A stretch of DNA of 64,000 nucleotides from Rhizobium sp. N324 (GCF_001664485.1 NZ_CP013630.1:3913501-3977500), one strand, 5' to 3'; counted from the stretch's first letter, positions 53,599 through 63,752 are shown. Translations and numbers: made by a program. The notes: generated from the sequence alone by a model not told the origin.

Positions 53599-56048
53599 CG
53601 AAACCCATCCCCCAAAAGGCACACGCGGTGATCATCGGCGGCGGGGTGTCAGGCTGTTCCATCGCCTACCATCTGGCGAAGCTTGGCTGGACCGATGTCG
53701 TATTGCTCGAACGCAAACAGCTCACCTCAGGCACCACATGGCACGCGGCGGGCCTCATCGGTCAGCTCCGCGCCTCGCAAAACATGACGCGCCTCGCCAA
53801 ATATTCGGCCGACCTCTACGCCAGGCTGGAGGCCGAAACCGGCATCGCCACCGGCATGCGCCAAAATGGCTCGATCACCGTTGCCCTGACCGAAGAGCGT
53901 AAGGAAGAGATCTACCGTCAAGCCTCGTTGGCCCGGGCGTTCAAAATCGACGTTCGCGAGATTTCGCCGGAAGAGGCGAAGGCGCTTTACCCGCATCTCA
54001 ACATCGGTGACATCAAGGCAGCGGTTCACCTGCCGCTCGACGGACAATGCGACCCGACAAACATCGCCATGGCGCTCGCCAAGGGAGCTCGGCAGCACGG
54101 TGCGAACATCATCGAAGGCGTAAAGGTCATCGAGGTGCTCGCGAGGGATGGTCGAGTCGTCGGCGTCGTCTGCGAGCAGGCCGGCGAGCGTTTCAGCATC
54201 GAGACGGAAAATGTCGTCAACGCCGCCGGCATGTGGGGCAGAGATCTCGCTCGGCAATCCGGCGTCGCCTTGCCGCTACATGCCTGCGAGCATTTCTACA
54301 TCGTCACCGAGCCGGTTGGGGGGCTGAAGTCTCTGCCTGTGCTGCGTGTGCCGGACGAGTGCGCTTATTACAAGGAAGATGCCGGCAAGATGCTCATCGG
54401 CGCCTTCGAGCCGGTCGCCAAGCCCTGGCCGCCGGCGGGCGAGGCGATCCGCGAGGACTTTTGCTTCGACCAATTGCCGGAGGATTTCGACCACTTCCAG
54501 CCGATCCTCGAAATGGCGATCAACCGGATGCCGATGCTGGAAACTGCCGGCATCCACACCTTCTTCAACGGCCCGGAGAGCTTTACGCCCGACGATCGCT
54601 ACTATTTAGGCGAGGCGCCGGAACTGAAAGGGTATTGGGTGGCGGCCGGATACAATTCGATCGGCATCGTATCTTCTGGCGGCGCCGGTATGGCGCTTGC
54701 TCAATGGATGAACGACGGCGAACCGCCCTTCGATCTCTGGGAGGTAGACATCCGCCGCGCCCAGCCCTTCCAGAAGAACCGGCTCTATCTGAAGGAGCGT
54801 GTCACGGAGACGCTCGGCCTGCTTTACGCGGACCATTTCCCTTATCGGCAGATGGCGACCGCGCGCGGTATACGCCGCTCGCCGATCCATGAGCACCTTG
54901 CGGCGCGTGGCGCCGTGTTCGGCGAAGTGGCTGGCTGGGAGCGCGCCAACTGGTTTGCCAGGGACGGGCAAGAGCGGGAATACAAGTATAGCTGGCGGCG
55001 ACAGAACTGGTTTGAAAACCAACGCGAGGAACATCTGGCAATCAGGACCGGCGTCGGTCTCTTCGACATGACCTCCTTTGGCAAAATCCGGGTCGAAGGG
55101 CGCGACGCCTGTCGCTTCCTGCAACGGCTCTGCGCGAACCAGATAGACGTGCCCGCCGGCCGTATCGTCTACACGCAGATGCTGAACCGTCGTGGCGGCA
55201 TCGAAAGTGACCTCACCGCAACCCGGCTGACCGAAACCGCCTTCTTGCTCATTGTTCCAGGGGCGACACTGCAGCGGGATCTTGCCTGGTTGCGCAGGCA
55301 CGTGGCCGATGAAAATGTCGTGCTTACCGATATGACGGCCGCCGAAAGCGTGCTCTGCGTGATGGGTCCGAAGTCACGTCAGCTGATGCAGAGGATCAGC
55401 CCTGACGATTTCTCCAACGACGCTCATCCCTTCGGCACCGCGCGGGAAATCGAGATCGGCATGGGACTGGCTCGCGCTCACCGCGTCACCTATGTCGGCG
55501 AGCTCGGCTGGGAGCTTTATGTCTCCACCGACCAGGCCGCCCACGTTTTTGAGGCGCTGGAACTGGCAGGCCTGGACCTCGGTCTGAAGCTTTGCGGCAT
55601 CCACACGCTCGATAGCTGCCGCATCGAAAAGGGGTTCCGCCATTTTGGCCATGACATTACCGATGAGGATCATGTGCTGGAAGCGGGTCTTGGCTTCGCC
55701 GTCAAGACGGGCAAAGGCGAGTTCCTCGGCCGCGATGCCGTCTTGCGCAAGCAGGAAACGGGCCTTGATCGCCGGCTGGTGCAATTCAAGCTCACAGATC
55801 CTGAACCGTTGCTCTTTCACAACGAGGCAATCATCCGCGACGGAGAGATCGTCGGCACGATAACCTCCGGTAATTACGGCCATTTCCTCGGCGGTGCAAT
55901 CGGGCTGGGTTACGTGCCCTGTGAGGGTGAGAGCGTGGCGAAAGTGCTTGGCTCATTTTACGAGATCGAGATTGCAGGAACGAGGGTGAGAGCCGAGCCA
56001 TCCCTTGCGCCGATGTATGATCCGAATGCCGCGAGGGTCCGGATGTGA
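53595..56048 (+). CDS. FAD-dependent oxidase/dehydrogenase fused to a GcvT-like folate domain (2 of 2)
   Basis: The 817-residue paralogue of the preceding protein has the same architecture: [22 protein letters not shown] (residues 11-32), TTWHAAGL with the covalent-FAD His, [20 protein letters not shown] in the FAD domain, and a GcvT domain with [20 protein letters not shown] and [17 protein letters not shown]. The sequences differ enough to suggest different substrates or sequential demethylation. ATG 53595 overlaps the previous stop by ATGA. Tandem copies would demethylate, for example, dimethylglycine then sarcosine, or successive N-methyls of a betaine. Exact substrate unknown. Confidence 0.9.
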   Translation: MTKPIPQKAHAVIIGGGVSGCSIAYHLAKLGWTDVVLLERKQLTSGTTWHAAGLIGQLRASQNMTRLAKYSADLYARLEAETGIATGMRQNGSITVALTEERKEEIYRQASLARAFKIDVREISPEEAKALYPHLNIGDIKAAVHLPLDGQCDPTNIAMALAKGARQHGANIIEGVKVIEVLARDGRVVGVVCEQAGERFSIETENVVNAAGMWGRDLARQSGVALPLHACEHFYIVTEPVGGLKSLPVLRVPDECAYYKEDAGKMLIGAFEPVAKPWPPAGEAIREDFCFDQLPEDFDHFQPILEMAINRMPMLETAGIHTFFNGPESFTPDDRYYLGEAPELKGYWVAAGYNSIGIVSSGGAGMALAQWMNDGEPPFDLWEVDIRRAQPFQKNRLYLKERVTETLGLLYADHFPYRQMATARGIRRSPIHEHLAARGAVFGEVAGWERANWFARDGQEREYKYSWRRQNWFENQREEHLAIRTGVGLFDMTSFGKIRVEGRDACRFLQRLCANQIDVPAGRIVYTQMLNRRGGIESDLTATRLTETAFLLIVPGATLQRDLAWLRRHVADENVVLTDMTAAESVLCVMGPKSRQLMQRISPDDFSNDAHPFGTAREIEIGMGLARAHRVTYVGELGWELYVSTDQAAHVFEALELAGLDLGLKLCGIHTLDSCRIEKGFRHFGHDITDEDHVLEAGLGFAVKTGKGEFLGRDAVLRKQETGLDRRLVQFKLTDPEPLLFHNEAIIRDGEIVGTITSGNYGHFLGGAIGLGYVPCEGESVAKVLGSFYEIEIAGTRVRAEPSLAPMYDPNAARVRM

Positions 56049-56082
56049 TGACGGACCTATCGGTATTTCCGGAGACATTCCC

Positions 56083-57318
56083 ATGCTAGCACATGAAACC
56101 CAAACACCGGCTGCGCCATCGGTCGACCGCATCGATCAGCTCATTGCGGCTCATAAGCCGGGCCACGGTCTTGCCCGGCCATTCTACATGGATCCGGACA
56201 TTTATGAGCGTGATCTGGAGCGCGTGTTCCGCCGCCATTGGCATTGCCTCGCGCATGAGAGCGTTGTTCCGAAGCCGAATGACTTCGAAGTGTTTCGCAT
56301 GGCCTCGGAGCAGGTGATCGTCACGCGACATGCCGATGGAACAATTCATGCGCTGCTCAATGTCTGCCGCCATCGCGGCGCCGAGGTCTGCACCCGGGAT
56401 AAGGGCAATGCCCGTGTTTTCGTCTGTCCCTACCATGCCTGGACCTATGGCAATGACGGAAGCCTGAAGGCAGCAAGGCTGATGCCAAAAGATTTCAAGC
56501 GGGAGGATTATGGACTGAAGACGCTGCATGTCCGTGTGGTCGAAGGCTTGATCTTCATTTCCTTCGCAGACGACCCGCTCGATTTCTCCGAGGTCGAAAA
56601 TCTGCTCCATGCGACCTGCGGCCAATATGGCTGGCGGCAGGCTAAGGTAGCGCATCGGCAGACCTATCCTGTCGACGCCAACTGGAAGCTGGCGGTGGAA
56701 AACTATGTGGAATGCTACCATTGCGGCCCGGCGCACCCCGAATATTCGCAGACTCATGCGCTGGAACAGCCGCTGCACATGATCGAGGCGCTGAACGCCG
56801 CGATGGAGGAACGCACATGCGCCCTCGGCATCGCGGTCGGTTCCGGCGATCACTGGCAGACATCCGCGACGGGCAGAGAAGCCATCCACGCGTTCCGCTA
56901 TGCGCTTTACGACGGTGTTAAGACCGGCAGCCAAGACGGCTCGCCGCTCAGCATGCTGATGGGCCGATTTACGGAATTTGATGGCGGCGTCACCTCAGTC
57001 CATCTCGGTGGCACCTCATTTCTCGTCTGCTATCCTGACCACGGTATGATCTATCGCTTCATTCCGAAGGGCCCGACAGCTTGCGAGATGGAACTGATCT
57101 GGCTCGTCAACAGTGAAGCCGAGGAGGGCAGAGACTATGATCTCGCCAAGCTCGTGTGGCTCTGGACGGTGACGACCGACGAGGACAAGGCCATCATCGA
57201 GCATACGTCGCGCGGCGTTCTCTCGCATTATTTTTTGCCGGGACCGATCGCGCCGATGGAGCAGAACGAGCTGCGCTATATCGATTGGTATCTGGACGAG
57301 ATCAGCCGGCCGAACTGA
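56083..57318 (+). CDS. Rieske-type aromatic-ring-hydroxylating/N-demethylating oxygenase, alpha subunit
   Basis: The 411-residue oxygenase has the Rieske [2Fe-2S] ligands CRH (Cys95, His97) and CPYH (Cys115, His118) and the mononuclear iron site NWKLAVENYVECYHCGPAH near residues 200-218 (His213, His218). The sequence resembles the betaine/carnitine/stachydrine demethylase group (glycine betaine monooxygenase GbcA, Stc2) rather than a dioxygenase of aromatics. It needs an electron-transfer partner, and no ferredoxin-reductase gene is present in the window. With the FAD/GcvT oxidases upstream it would remove the first N-methyl group. ATG 56083 has CCGGAG upstream, and it lies 34 bases after the second oxidase stop. 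A palindromic repeat follows. Confidence 0.9.
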   Translation: MLAHETQTPAAPSVDRIDQLIAAHKPGHGLARPFYMDPDIYERDLERVFRRHWHCLAHESVVPKPNDFEVFRMASEQVIVTRHADGTIHALLNVCRHRGAEVCTRDKGNARVFVCPYHAWTYGNDGSLKAARLMPKDFKREDYGLKTLHVRVVEGLIFISFADDPLDFSEVENLLHATCGQYGWRQAKVAHRQTYPVDANWKLAVENYVECYHCGPAHPEYSQTHALEQPLHMIEALNAAMEERTCALGIAVGSGDHWQTSATGREAIHAFRYALYDGVKTGSQDGSPLSMLMGRFTEFDGGVTSVHLGGTSFLVCYPDHGMIYRFIPKGPTACEMELIWLVNSEAEEGRDYDLAKLVWLWTVTTDEDKAIIEHTSRGVLSHYFLPGPIAPMEQNELRYIDWYLDEISRPN

Positions 57319-57326
57319 TCGAATTC

Positions 57327-57442
57327 TAGAGCATGATGCCGAAAAGTGTGAGCGGTTTTCTCATGACATCATGCTCTAACTCTTTAATTTAGAACAGGAT
57401 TCAGATTTTAGGCCAACCGGGCCTGAAATCATCCTGTTCTAA
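57327..57442. repeat. rhizobial palindromic repeat, copy 2
   Basis: This copy matches the repeat at 49975 at nearly every position of the two outer palindromes (AGAGCATGATG/CATCATGCTCT and TAGAACAGGAT/ATCCTGTTCTA). The inner arms of the second hairpin differ by compensated changes (TTTTAGGCC / GGCCTGAAA). It begins 8 bases after the Rieske gene stop, so both copies flank gene ends. Confidence 0.85.
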
Positions 57443-57505
57443 TGCAGGTCGCCCGGAAGTGTGCAGCGGTTCCCGATAGCGACATGCATAAAAACAACAA
57501 ACTAA

Positions 57506-57537
57506 AGCGCCGCGCATCCGGTGGGACGCGCGGCGCT
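57506..57537 (-). terminator. terminator-like hairpin after galU
   Basis: On the minus strand AGCGCCGCGC (57537-57528) pairs with GCGCGGCGCT (57515-57506) around a 12-base loop; the following bases TTAGTTTGTTGTTTT are T-rich. It lies 27 bases downstream of the galU stop and can end galU transcripts. Confidence 0.7.
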
Positions 57538-57563
57538 CTGTCATCAATGCGCTGAAGCAAACC

Positions 57564-58451
57564 TTACCGCAGGCCGGCCAGCAATTCCTTGAAACCGCCT
57601 TCGACGGTCGGGCGGATATCGGCGCGTTCGAGGGCGTAGGCGACATTTGCCAGGATGAAGCCATCCTTGGCGCCGCAGTCGTAGGTCGTGCCGCGGAAGT
57701 GATACCCGGCAAAATCCTGTTCCTTCAGCAGCTTCAGCATGCCGTCGGTGAGCTGGATCTCGTTGCCGGCGCCGCGCTCCTGAGTTTCGAGGATCTTGAA
57801 AATCTCCGGCTGCAGGATGTAGCGGCCGTTGATGAAGAAGTTGGAAGGCGCCGTTCCCTTGGCGGGCTTTTCCACCATGCCGGTGATTCGGAAGCCCTCG
57901 CCGATCGCCTCGCCGACGCCGACGATGCCGTATTTATGCGCCTGATCGGGCGCGCATTCCTCGACGGCGATGATATTGCCGCCGCTTTGGCCGTAAAGGT
58001 CGATCATGCCCTTCATGCAGCCCTTGTCGCCCTTCATGATCATATCGGGCAGCAGCAGAGCGAAGGGCTCGTCACCGACGATCTCGCGGGCGCACCAGAC
58101 CGCGTGGCCGAGGCCGAGCGGCTCCTGCTGGCGGGTGAAGCTCACCGTGCCGGCCTTCGGCAATTGCTGGGCGAGAAGGGTAATCTCAGCCTTCTTGGCG
58201 CGCTCCTTGAGCGTCTGCTCCAGCTCGAAATGGATGTCGAAATAATCTTCGATGACGTGCTTGTTGCGTCCGGTGACGAAAACCAGATGTTCGATCCCGG
58301 CCTCGATCGCCTCGTCGACGACATATTGAATGATCGGCTTGTCGACGACGGTCAACATTTCTTTCGGAACAGCCTTGGTTGCAGGGAGGAATCGCGTTCC
58401 CAACCCGGCAACCGGAAATACTGCTTTACGAACTTTGTTGTGTTGAGCCAC
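57564..58451 (-). CDS. galU: UTP-glucose-1-phosphate uridylyltransferase
   Basis: The 295-residue enzyme makes UDP-glucose for exopolysaccharide, LPS and glycogen. It opens [21 protein letters not shown] with the nucleotide-binding Gly-rich loop, [19 protein letters not shown], and [13 protein letters not shown] near the metal-binding Asp and [10 protein letters not shown] in the sugar half. I chose GTG 58451, giving VAQHNKVRK, because AGGAGG lies exactly 6 bases before it; ATG 58475 would translate that site and lacks a good site of its own. Length is standard. It is divergent from the lytic transglycosylase. Confidence 0.95.
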   Translation of the reverse strand: MAQHNKVRKAVFPVAGLGTRFLPATKAVPKEMLTVVDKPIIQYVVDEAIEAGIEHLVFVTGRNKHVIEDYFDIHFELEQTLKERAKKAEITLLAQQLPKAGTVSFTRQQEPLGLGHAVWCAREIVGDEPFALLLPDMIMKGDKGCMKGMIDLYGQSGGNIIAVEECAPDQAHKYGIVGVGEAIGEGFRITGMVEKPAKGTAPSNFFINGRYILQPEIFKILETQERGAGNEIQLTDGMLKLLKEQDFAGYHFRGTTYDCGAKDGFILANVAYALERADIRPTVEGGFKELLAGLR

Positions 58452-58656
58452 ACCCGGCCTCCTGCTTCGATTCATATCGCTTTGGAAATGGAGCTTTTTA
58501 GCTTTAACTAGTATAGAATTGCTACTGTTTTGCAAATGGTGACCGCAGCGGATCGCCATGGTAAAGAATTTGTTGACTCCGTTCCTGTAGTCTCGGGTCT
58601 GGGCGGACATGATGCGCCGCTGCGCCAGAAACTGAAGATGACGGATAAGACTGTCG

Positions 58657-59880
58657 ATGACCCAGAATCACAAATACTCCCTTCGTGGTCTTGCTCTCGC
58701 CCTCATTGTCGCCGCCCATGTGGGACTGGTCCCCGACAACGCGAAAGCCGATTCCCGGTTCCAGAAATGGATCGCGGATTTTTACCAAACAGCCGCTCAG
58801 AGTGGCATCAGTAAGGCAACCTATCAAAAGGCCTTTTCTGGGGTGAGCGAGCCCGATCCGACCGTGCTCGAAAAGGCGGCCTACCAGCCTGAATTCACTT
58901 CGAAGATCTGGGACTACGTCGATTCCCGCGTCAATCCGTATACGGTCAAGATCGGCCGTGAGATGGCCGCAAAGCACGCCAGAACGCTCGCTGCGATCGA
59001 ACAGCGATTCGGCGTCGACAAGACCATTCTGCTCGCCATCTGGTCGATGGAATCGAACTACGGTGCGATCCTCGACAAGGACGACCGGCTGCACTACGTG
59101 CCGCGCGCGCTGGCAACCCTTGCCTATGCCGATCCGAGCCGCGCCAAATTCGCCAAGAAGCAGCTGGTCGCCGCGCTGAAGATCCTGCAGAACGGCGACG
59201 TGCCGGCCCGCGAGATGACCGGCTCCTGGGCGGGCGCCATGGGCCACACCCAGTTCATTCCGACAAGCTACCTGCTTTACGCCGTCGATGCCGACGGCAA
59301 TGGCCATCGCGACATCTGGAACTCCGTGCCCGATGCGCTGGCGACCTCGGCCAATCTGCTGATGAAGAACGGCTGGGATACCGGCAAGACCTGGGGCTAC
59401 GAGGTTGTCGTTCCCGCCGCAGCCGCCAAACAGGTGGGCAAGACCCATACGCTCGCCCAATGGGCAGCGCTCGGCCTGACCCGTCCGAACGGCAAGGCCT
59501 TCCGCGAAGGCGCCACCAAGGCCATGTTGAAAATGCCGGCCGGACCGAACGGCCCGGGCTTCCTGATGACCGCCAACTTTTTCACCATCAAGAACTACAA
59601 TGCCTCGGACAGCTACGCGCTTGCCGTCGGCCTGCTGGCCGACCAGATCGCCGGCTATGGCGGCATGCAGCAGCGCTGGCCGCGCCCGGACGGCGCCCTC
59701 GACATCACCGAAAAATTCGAGCTGCAGACCCGTCTGAAGACACTCGGCTATTACAATGGCGAGGTCGACGGCAATTTCGGCTCGGGGTCGAAGGCGGCGA
59801 TTTCAGCCGTGCAGCAGCGCATCGGCATGCAACCGGATGGCGAACCCTCATTGCCGCTTCTGAACGCCCTTCGTCGCTAG
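58657..59880 (+). CDS. MltB-type lytic murein transglycosylase with peptidoglycan-binding domain
   Basis: The 407-residue protein has a signal peptide ([17 protein letters not shown], cleavage near AKA-DS), the transglycosylase domain with catalytic Glu in IWSMESNYG near residue 130 and [17 protein letters not shown] near 188-204, and a C-terminal peptidoglycan-binding domain ([20 protein letters not shown], residues about 355-400). It cleaves the glycan backbone of murein with 1,6-anhydro formation in the periplasm. No lipobox, so it would be soluble or transiently bound. The SGNH gene follows about 90 bases later. Confidence 0.93.
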   Translation: MTQNHKYSLRGLALALIVAAHVGLVPDNAKADSRFQKWIADFYQTAAQSGISKATYQKAFSGVSEPDPTVLEKAAYQPEFTSKIWDYVDSRVNPYTVKIGREMAAKHARTLAAIEQRFGVDKTILLAIWSMESNYGAILDKDDRLHYVPRALATLAYADPSRAKFAKKQLVAALKILQNGDVPAREMTGSWAGAMGHTQFIPTSYLLYAVDADGNGHRDIWNSVPDALATSANLLMKNGWDTGKTWGYEVVVPAAAAKQVGKTHTLAQWAALGLTRPNGKAFREGATKAMLKMPAGPNGPGFLMTANFFTIKNYNASDSYALAVGLLADQIAGYGGMQQRWPRPDGALDITEKFELQTRLKTLGYYNGEVDGNFGSGSKAAISAVQQRIGMQPDGEPSLPLLNALRR

Positions 59881-59966
59881 AAGCGGCGGAATCGTGACCT
59901 AGATAACAGCGGGAGTGGACGCTGGCCTGCCCTGCGTGCAAAATGCCGGCAGATGCGGAACTGCCC

Positions 59967-61187
59967 ATGATGAAGAAAATTGATCGAACCCCAGTCCGTT
60001 GGCTGATGCTCGCCTTGACGGCGGCGTCGCTCTGCATCGGCGCGCTTGCGCCGGTGCGTGTCGCCGAGGCCCAGGAGCAGCAGCGCTACCAACGCCGGTC
60101 GATCCTCGATTTCTTCCTAGGCCGGCGCTATCTCGATGACGGTCCGCAGGCCCCGGATGCCCCGCAGCCGAGGCGCCAGCAGCAGCAGCGCAAGCGCCCG
60201 CCGGCGCAGAAGGCGGTGGTCAATACCCGCACCGCGCCGCCGGTGCGGCCGCCCGTGCAGGAAGAGCCGGTTGTGCAGAAGCTCGGCGATGCCAAGAAAA
60301 TCCTGATCGTCGGCGATTTCCTCGCCAGCGGCCTCGGCGACGGTCTGACCGCCGCCTTCGAAACCTCGCCCGGCGTCGTCGTCGAAGCCCGCGGCAATGT
60401 CTCATCGGGTCTCGTCCGCGACGATTATTACGACTGGCCGGAACAGCTGCCGAAGATGATCGACGAGTTGAAGCCGGCAATGGTCGTCGTCATGATCGGC
60501 GCCAACGACCGCCAGCAGATGATGACCGATACCGCCAAGGAAAAATTCCGCACCGATGGCTGGTTTTCCGAATACACAAGCCGCGTCCTGTCCTTCGGCA
60601 AAGAAGTTACCGACCGCAAGATCCCGCTGCTCTGGGTCGGCCTGCCCGCCTTCGAATCCGATCAGATGACGGCCGATGCCGTTCAGATGAACCAGCTCTA
60701 TCGCAACCAGGTCGAAAGCATCGGCGGCGAATTCGTCGATATCTGGGATGGTTTCGTCGATGAAAACGGCAACTACATCGTCACCGGCTCCGATGTGAAC
60801 GGTCAGCAGGTGCGTCTGCGCACCTCCGATGGCATCAACCTGACACAGGCCGGCCGGCGCAAGATTGCCTTTTATGTGGAAAAACCAGCGCGCCGCCTTC
60901 TCGGCACCCAGGCAAGCCCGGATCTGATCCGCCTCGACTCCAGCAATCTGCCCGGCCTCGGCCTTCCCACCAATCCGGTCGAACATACCGTGCCGATCAG
61001 CCTCTCCGACCCTAATCTCGACGGCGGCGCCGAGCTTCTCGGCGCCAGGCCTCCGCCAACGGCTTTGACGCGATCGCCCCGCGACCGCCTGGTCGAGCAG
61101 GGCGAAATGACGCCGGCGCCGCCCGGCCGCGTCGATGATTACCGCCTGCCTGCGGCAAAGACGCCAGCCGAAGTCTCGGTCAAATAA
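59967..61187 (+). CDS. DUF459 SGNH-fold exported protein lacking Ser and His of the catalytic set
   Basis: The 406-residue protein has an N-terminal signal/anchor (PVRWLMLALTAASLCIGALA, residues 8-27) and a Gln/Arg/Pro-rich linker to about residue 105. The DUF459 (SGNH hydrolase-like) domain follows: block I reads IVGDFLASGLG where GDS is expected, block III keeps GANDRQ, and block V reads DGINLTQAG where DGxHLT is expected. Thus the nucleophile Ser is Phe and the catalytic His is Asn. It is probably not a hydrolase of the usual kind; some DUF459 proteins of rhizobia may share this. The C-terminal 80 residues are disordered. Start ATG 59967, with 59943 possible. It follows the transglycosylase gene. 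Confidence 0.8.
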   Translation: MMKKIDRTPVRWLMLALTAASLCIGALAPVRVAEAQEQQRYQRRSILDFFLGRRYLDDGPQAPDAPQPRRQQQQRKRPPAQKAVVNTRTAPPVRPPVQEEPVVQKLGDAKKILIVGDFLASGLGDGLTAAFETSPGVVVEARGNVSSGLVRDDYYDWPEQLPKMIDELKPAMVVVMIGANDRQQMMTDTAKEKFRTDGWFSEYTSRVLSFGKEVTDRKIPLLWVGLPAFESDQMTADAVQMNQLYRNQVESIGGEFVDIWDGFVDENGNYIVTGSDVNGQQVRLRTSDGINLTQAGRRKIAFYVEKPARRLLGTQASPDLIRLDSSNLPGLGLPTNPVEHTVPISLSDPNLDGGAELLGARPPPTALTRSPRDRLVEQGEMTPAPPGRVDDYRLPAAKTPAEVSVK

Positions 61188-61221
61188 AAAGTCCGCGCGG
61201 CAGCCTTCCTCTTCGTTCCGT

Positions 61222-61857
61222 TTACGTCGACGCCGCCTGCGGCCAGCTCAGATAATAATAGTTCGAGCCGATCAGGCCGAAGAAGGCGTTGCTGTCGGTC
61301 GTCTGATCGACATAGCTGCCGTTTTCCTTGACGAAAGCGCCATCGGCGCCGCGCTCCAGATGCGCACCGAGAAAATCGCTCCAGCCGCTGACATCGATCG
61401 CCTTGCCGGCTTTGCTTTCAGTATCGGCCTCGTCGGGATCGTCGACGTCCCAGGCGGTAATCGATACACCCTGCGTCGGATCGGTGATGGTCAGCGTGCC
61501 GGCCTCCAGCGCGGCCAGCATGTCATGGGCCTTGCCGCTCTCGCCTTCGGCCGCAGCCGCATCCTGCAACTGCTCTTTCAGCATCGACATGAAGGAAGCG
61601 CTGGTCACGTCGGCGCCGTCTTCCGTCGCGTCAGTCCGATCTGATGTATCGCTCTGGGATGAAAGCGTGTCGAGCAGCCCGGACAGTGCCCGATTGGAAA
61701 GCAGCGAAGCGGAACTCGAATCGAGCCCGTAGGCGCTCAGGATACTGGCGACCGACGAACTCTGCCTATCCTGCGAACTGTCGTCGTCGGAGCTGCGAAG
61801 GTTTTTCAGGGCATATTGGGCCGAGACCAGCCGGGTGCTGTCAACTGCGGAAACCAT
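61222..61857 (-). CDS. hypothetical Ser/Asp-rich protein of rhizobia
   Basis: The 211-residue acidic protein (start MVSAVDSTRLVSAQYALKNL at 61857, AGGATTTTTCAC before it) has a Ser/Asp low-complexity middle (residues 25-110). A C-terminal part contains DFLGAHLERGADGAFVKENGS and ends SNYYYLSWPQAAST. No signal peptide or membrane span. I do not recognise a family. It is convergent with the SGNH gene (34 bases between stops). A frame extending back to 62016 is rejected because of its odd basic leader. Confidence 0.7.
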   Translation of the reverse strand: MVSAVDSTRLVSAQYALKNLRSSDDDSSQDRQSSSVASILSAYGLDSSSASLLSNRALSGLLDTLSSQSDTSDRTDATEDGADVTSASFMSMLKEQLQDAAAAEGESGKAHDMLAALEAGTLTITDPTQGVSITAWDVDDPDEADTESKAGKAIDVSGWSDFLGAHLERGADGAFVKENGSYVDQTTDSNAFFGLIGSNYYYLSWPQAAST

Positions 61858-62024
61858 GTGAAAAATCCTGGTGAAATGCCTGTGCGGCGTCGGTCGCCGC
61901 CGGCTCCTCCTGAGCTCGGCGTCCGCTGGAAAATCTCGCGTCCCGGCATTGCTTGAAGCTTGCGGCGGATGCCTCCGCGTCAAGCGTTCGCACCAGCGGC
62001 GGTCGCACCAGCGCATCCCCCCAA

Positions 62025-62050
62025 TAAAAAACTCCGCCGGAAAGGCGGAG
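62025..62050 (-). terminator. rho-independent terminator after gltD
   Basis: On the minus strand CTCCGCC (62050-62044) pairs with GGCGGAG (62038-62032) around a 5-base loop and is followed by TTTTTTAT. It lies 31 bases downstream of the gltD stop. Confidence 0.85.
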
Positions 62051-62081
62051 CTTTGTCTCGGGAGTTTTGTGCGGCCAGCGG

Positions 62082-63536
62082 TCAGTTCGGCAGAACGCTC
62101 GAACCCATCAATGCCTCGTCGATGGCGCGCGCCGCCTGGCGGCCTTCGCGGATCGCCCAGACCACCAGCGACTGGCCGCGGCGCACATCGCCCGCCGTCC
62201 AGAACTTGTCGACCGATGTCTTGTAGTCGCGGTCGTTGGCGACGACATTGGTCGAGCCGCGCTTGTCAGTGTTGAGCGTCAGCTTTCCCTCGAGTTCCTT
62301 CAGCACGCTTGTCGTGAACGGCCCGCGGAAACCGATGGCGATGAAGGCGAGATCGGCGCGGATGACGAATTCCGTGCCCGGAACCGGCCGCCGGCGCTCG
62401 TCGACCTCGCAGCACTTGACACCGGTCAGCACCCCATCTTCGCCGACGAATTCGAGCGTCGCCACCTGGAACTCGCGCACGGCGCCTTCGGCCTGCGAGG
62501 AGGAAGTGCGCATCTTCGTCGCCCAGAAGGGCCAGACGGCGAGCTTGTCTTCCTTCTCCGGCGGCTGCGGCCGGATGTCGAGCTGAGTGACCTTGACGGC
62601 TCCCTGGCGGAACGCCGTGCCGACGCAGTCCGAAGCCGTGTCGCCGCCGCCGACGACGACGATATGCTTGGCCCCGGCAAGGATCGGGTCCGACGGCCAG
62701 CCGACGCTGTCGATGTTCTCGCGCCCGACGCGGCGGTTCTGCTGCACCAGATAGGGCATGGCGTCATGCACGCCGGCAAGGTCCGTGCCGGGAATGCCCG
62801 CTTCACGCGGAGTCTCGGAGCCGCCGCAATAGAGAACGGCATCGTGATCGGCGAGCAGCTGCTCGACCTTGACGTCGACGCCGACATTGACGCCGCAATG
62901 GAAGGTGACGCCCTCGCCCTTCATCTGCTCGACGCGGCGATCGATGAAGTTCTTCTCCATCTTGAAATCGGGAATGCCGTAACGCAGCAGGCCGCCCGGC
63001 TTCGTCTCGCGTTCATAGACATGCACCTCGTGGCCGGCGCGGCCGAGCTGCTGGGCAGCCGCCATGCCGGCGGGACCGGAGCCGATCACCGCGACCTTCT
63101 TGCCGGTGTGGACGGTGGCCGGCTGCGGCCGGATGAAACCGAGTTCATAAGCCTTGTCGGCAATCGCCTGCTCGACCGTCTTGATGGCAACCGGCGCATC
63201 TTCGAGATTCAAAGTGCAGGCTTCCTCGCAAGGCGCCGGGCAGACGCGGCCGGTGAACTCCGGGAAGTTGTTGGTCGAATGCAGGTTCTGGATCGCCGCT
63301 TCCCAGTTGTTGTTGTAGACGAGGTCGTTCCAGTCGGGGATCTGGTTGTGCACAGGGCAACCGGTGGGGCCGTGACAGTAGGGGATGCCACAGTCCATGC
63401 AGCGCGCGGCCTGTTTCTGCACTTCCGGATCCGACATCGGGATCGTGAATTCGCGGAAATGGCGGATACGATCCGACGCCGGCTGGTACTTCGCCACCTG
63501 CCGGTCGATTTCCAGAAACCCTGTTACCTTACCCAT
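62082..63536 (-). CDS. gltD: glutamate synthase (NADPH) small subunit
   Basis: The 484-residue subunit feeds electrons from NADPH to the large subunit for glutamate formation from glutamine and 2-oxoglutarate. It has an N-terminal ferredoxin-like domain with [4Fe-4S] cysteines (CMDCGIPYCHGPTGCPVHNQ near residues 46-65 and CPAPCEEAC near 99-107), FAD-binding GSGPAGMAAAQQLGRAGH near 150-167 and NADPH-binding VVGGGDTASDCVG near 290-302. ATG 63536 has AGGGACG before it; the frame from 63674 would overlap the intergenic region. It follows gltB with 226 bases between. Confidence 0.95.
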   Translation of the reverse strand: MGKVTGFLEIDRQVAKYQPASDRIRHFREFTIPMSDPEVQKQAARCMDCGIPYCHGPTGCPVHNQIPDWNDLVYNNNWEAAIQNLHSTNNFPEFTGRVCPAPCEEACTLNLEDAPVAIKTVEQAIADKAYELGFIRPQPATVHTGKKVAVIGSGPAGMAAAQQLGRAGHEVHVYERETKPGGLLRYGIPDFKMEKNFIDRRVEQMKGEGVTFHCGVNVGVDVKVEQLLADHDAVLYCGGSETPREAGIPGTDLAGVHDAMPYLVQQNRRVGRENIDSVGWPSDPILAGAKHIVVVGGGDTASDCVGTAFRQGAVKVTQLDIRPQPPEKEDKLAVWPFWATKMRTSSSQAEGAVREFQVATLEFVGEDGVLTGVKCCEVDERRRPVPGTEFVIRADLAFIAIGFRGPFTTSVLKELEGKLTLNTDKRGSTNVVANDRDYKTSVDKFWTAGDVRRGQSLVVWAIREGRQAARAIDEALMGSSVLPN

Positions 63537-63715
63537 CTCTTCGTCCCTTACCCTCATGACCGCCTCATCCGCGGCCAATTGTCTGTCGTCAGTCCCGGCA
63601 TTCCGGGCGGGTTGCTTCTCTTGACCGTCATTGGAACATATCCCCTGAAACTTCCGGGCGATCTCGACGGCCATCGGCCGCCGGCATGATCGTCACGGAT
63701 CATCGAGACGTTTCC

Positions 63716-63752
63716 GATATTCGCCACCTGCAATCAGCCCGTGGCGAATATC
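63716..63752 (-). other. hairpin between gltB and gltD
   Basis: GATATTCGCCAC (63716-63727) pairs perfectly over 12 bases with GTGGCGAATATC (63741-63752) around a 13-base loop. It stands 10 bases after the gltB stop with no T-run, so it may partly end transcription or protect the gltB message. The rest of the 226-base gap (63537-63762) shows nothing else clear. Confidence 0.55.

Noticed and set aside
62067..63689. 540-residue plus-strand open frame
   Set aside because: Antisense to gltD, which has all the expected FeS and nucleotide motifs.
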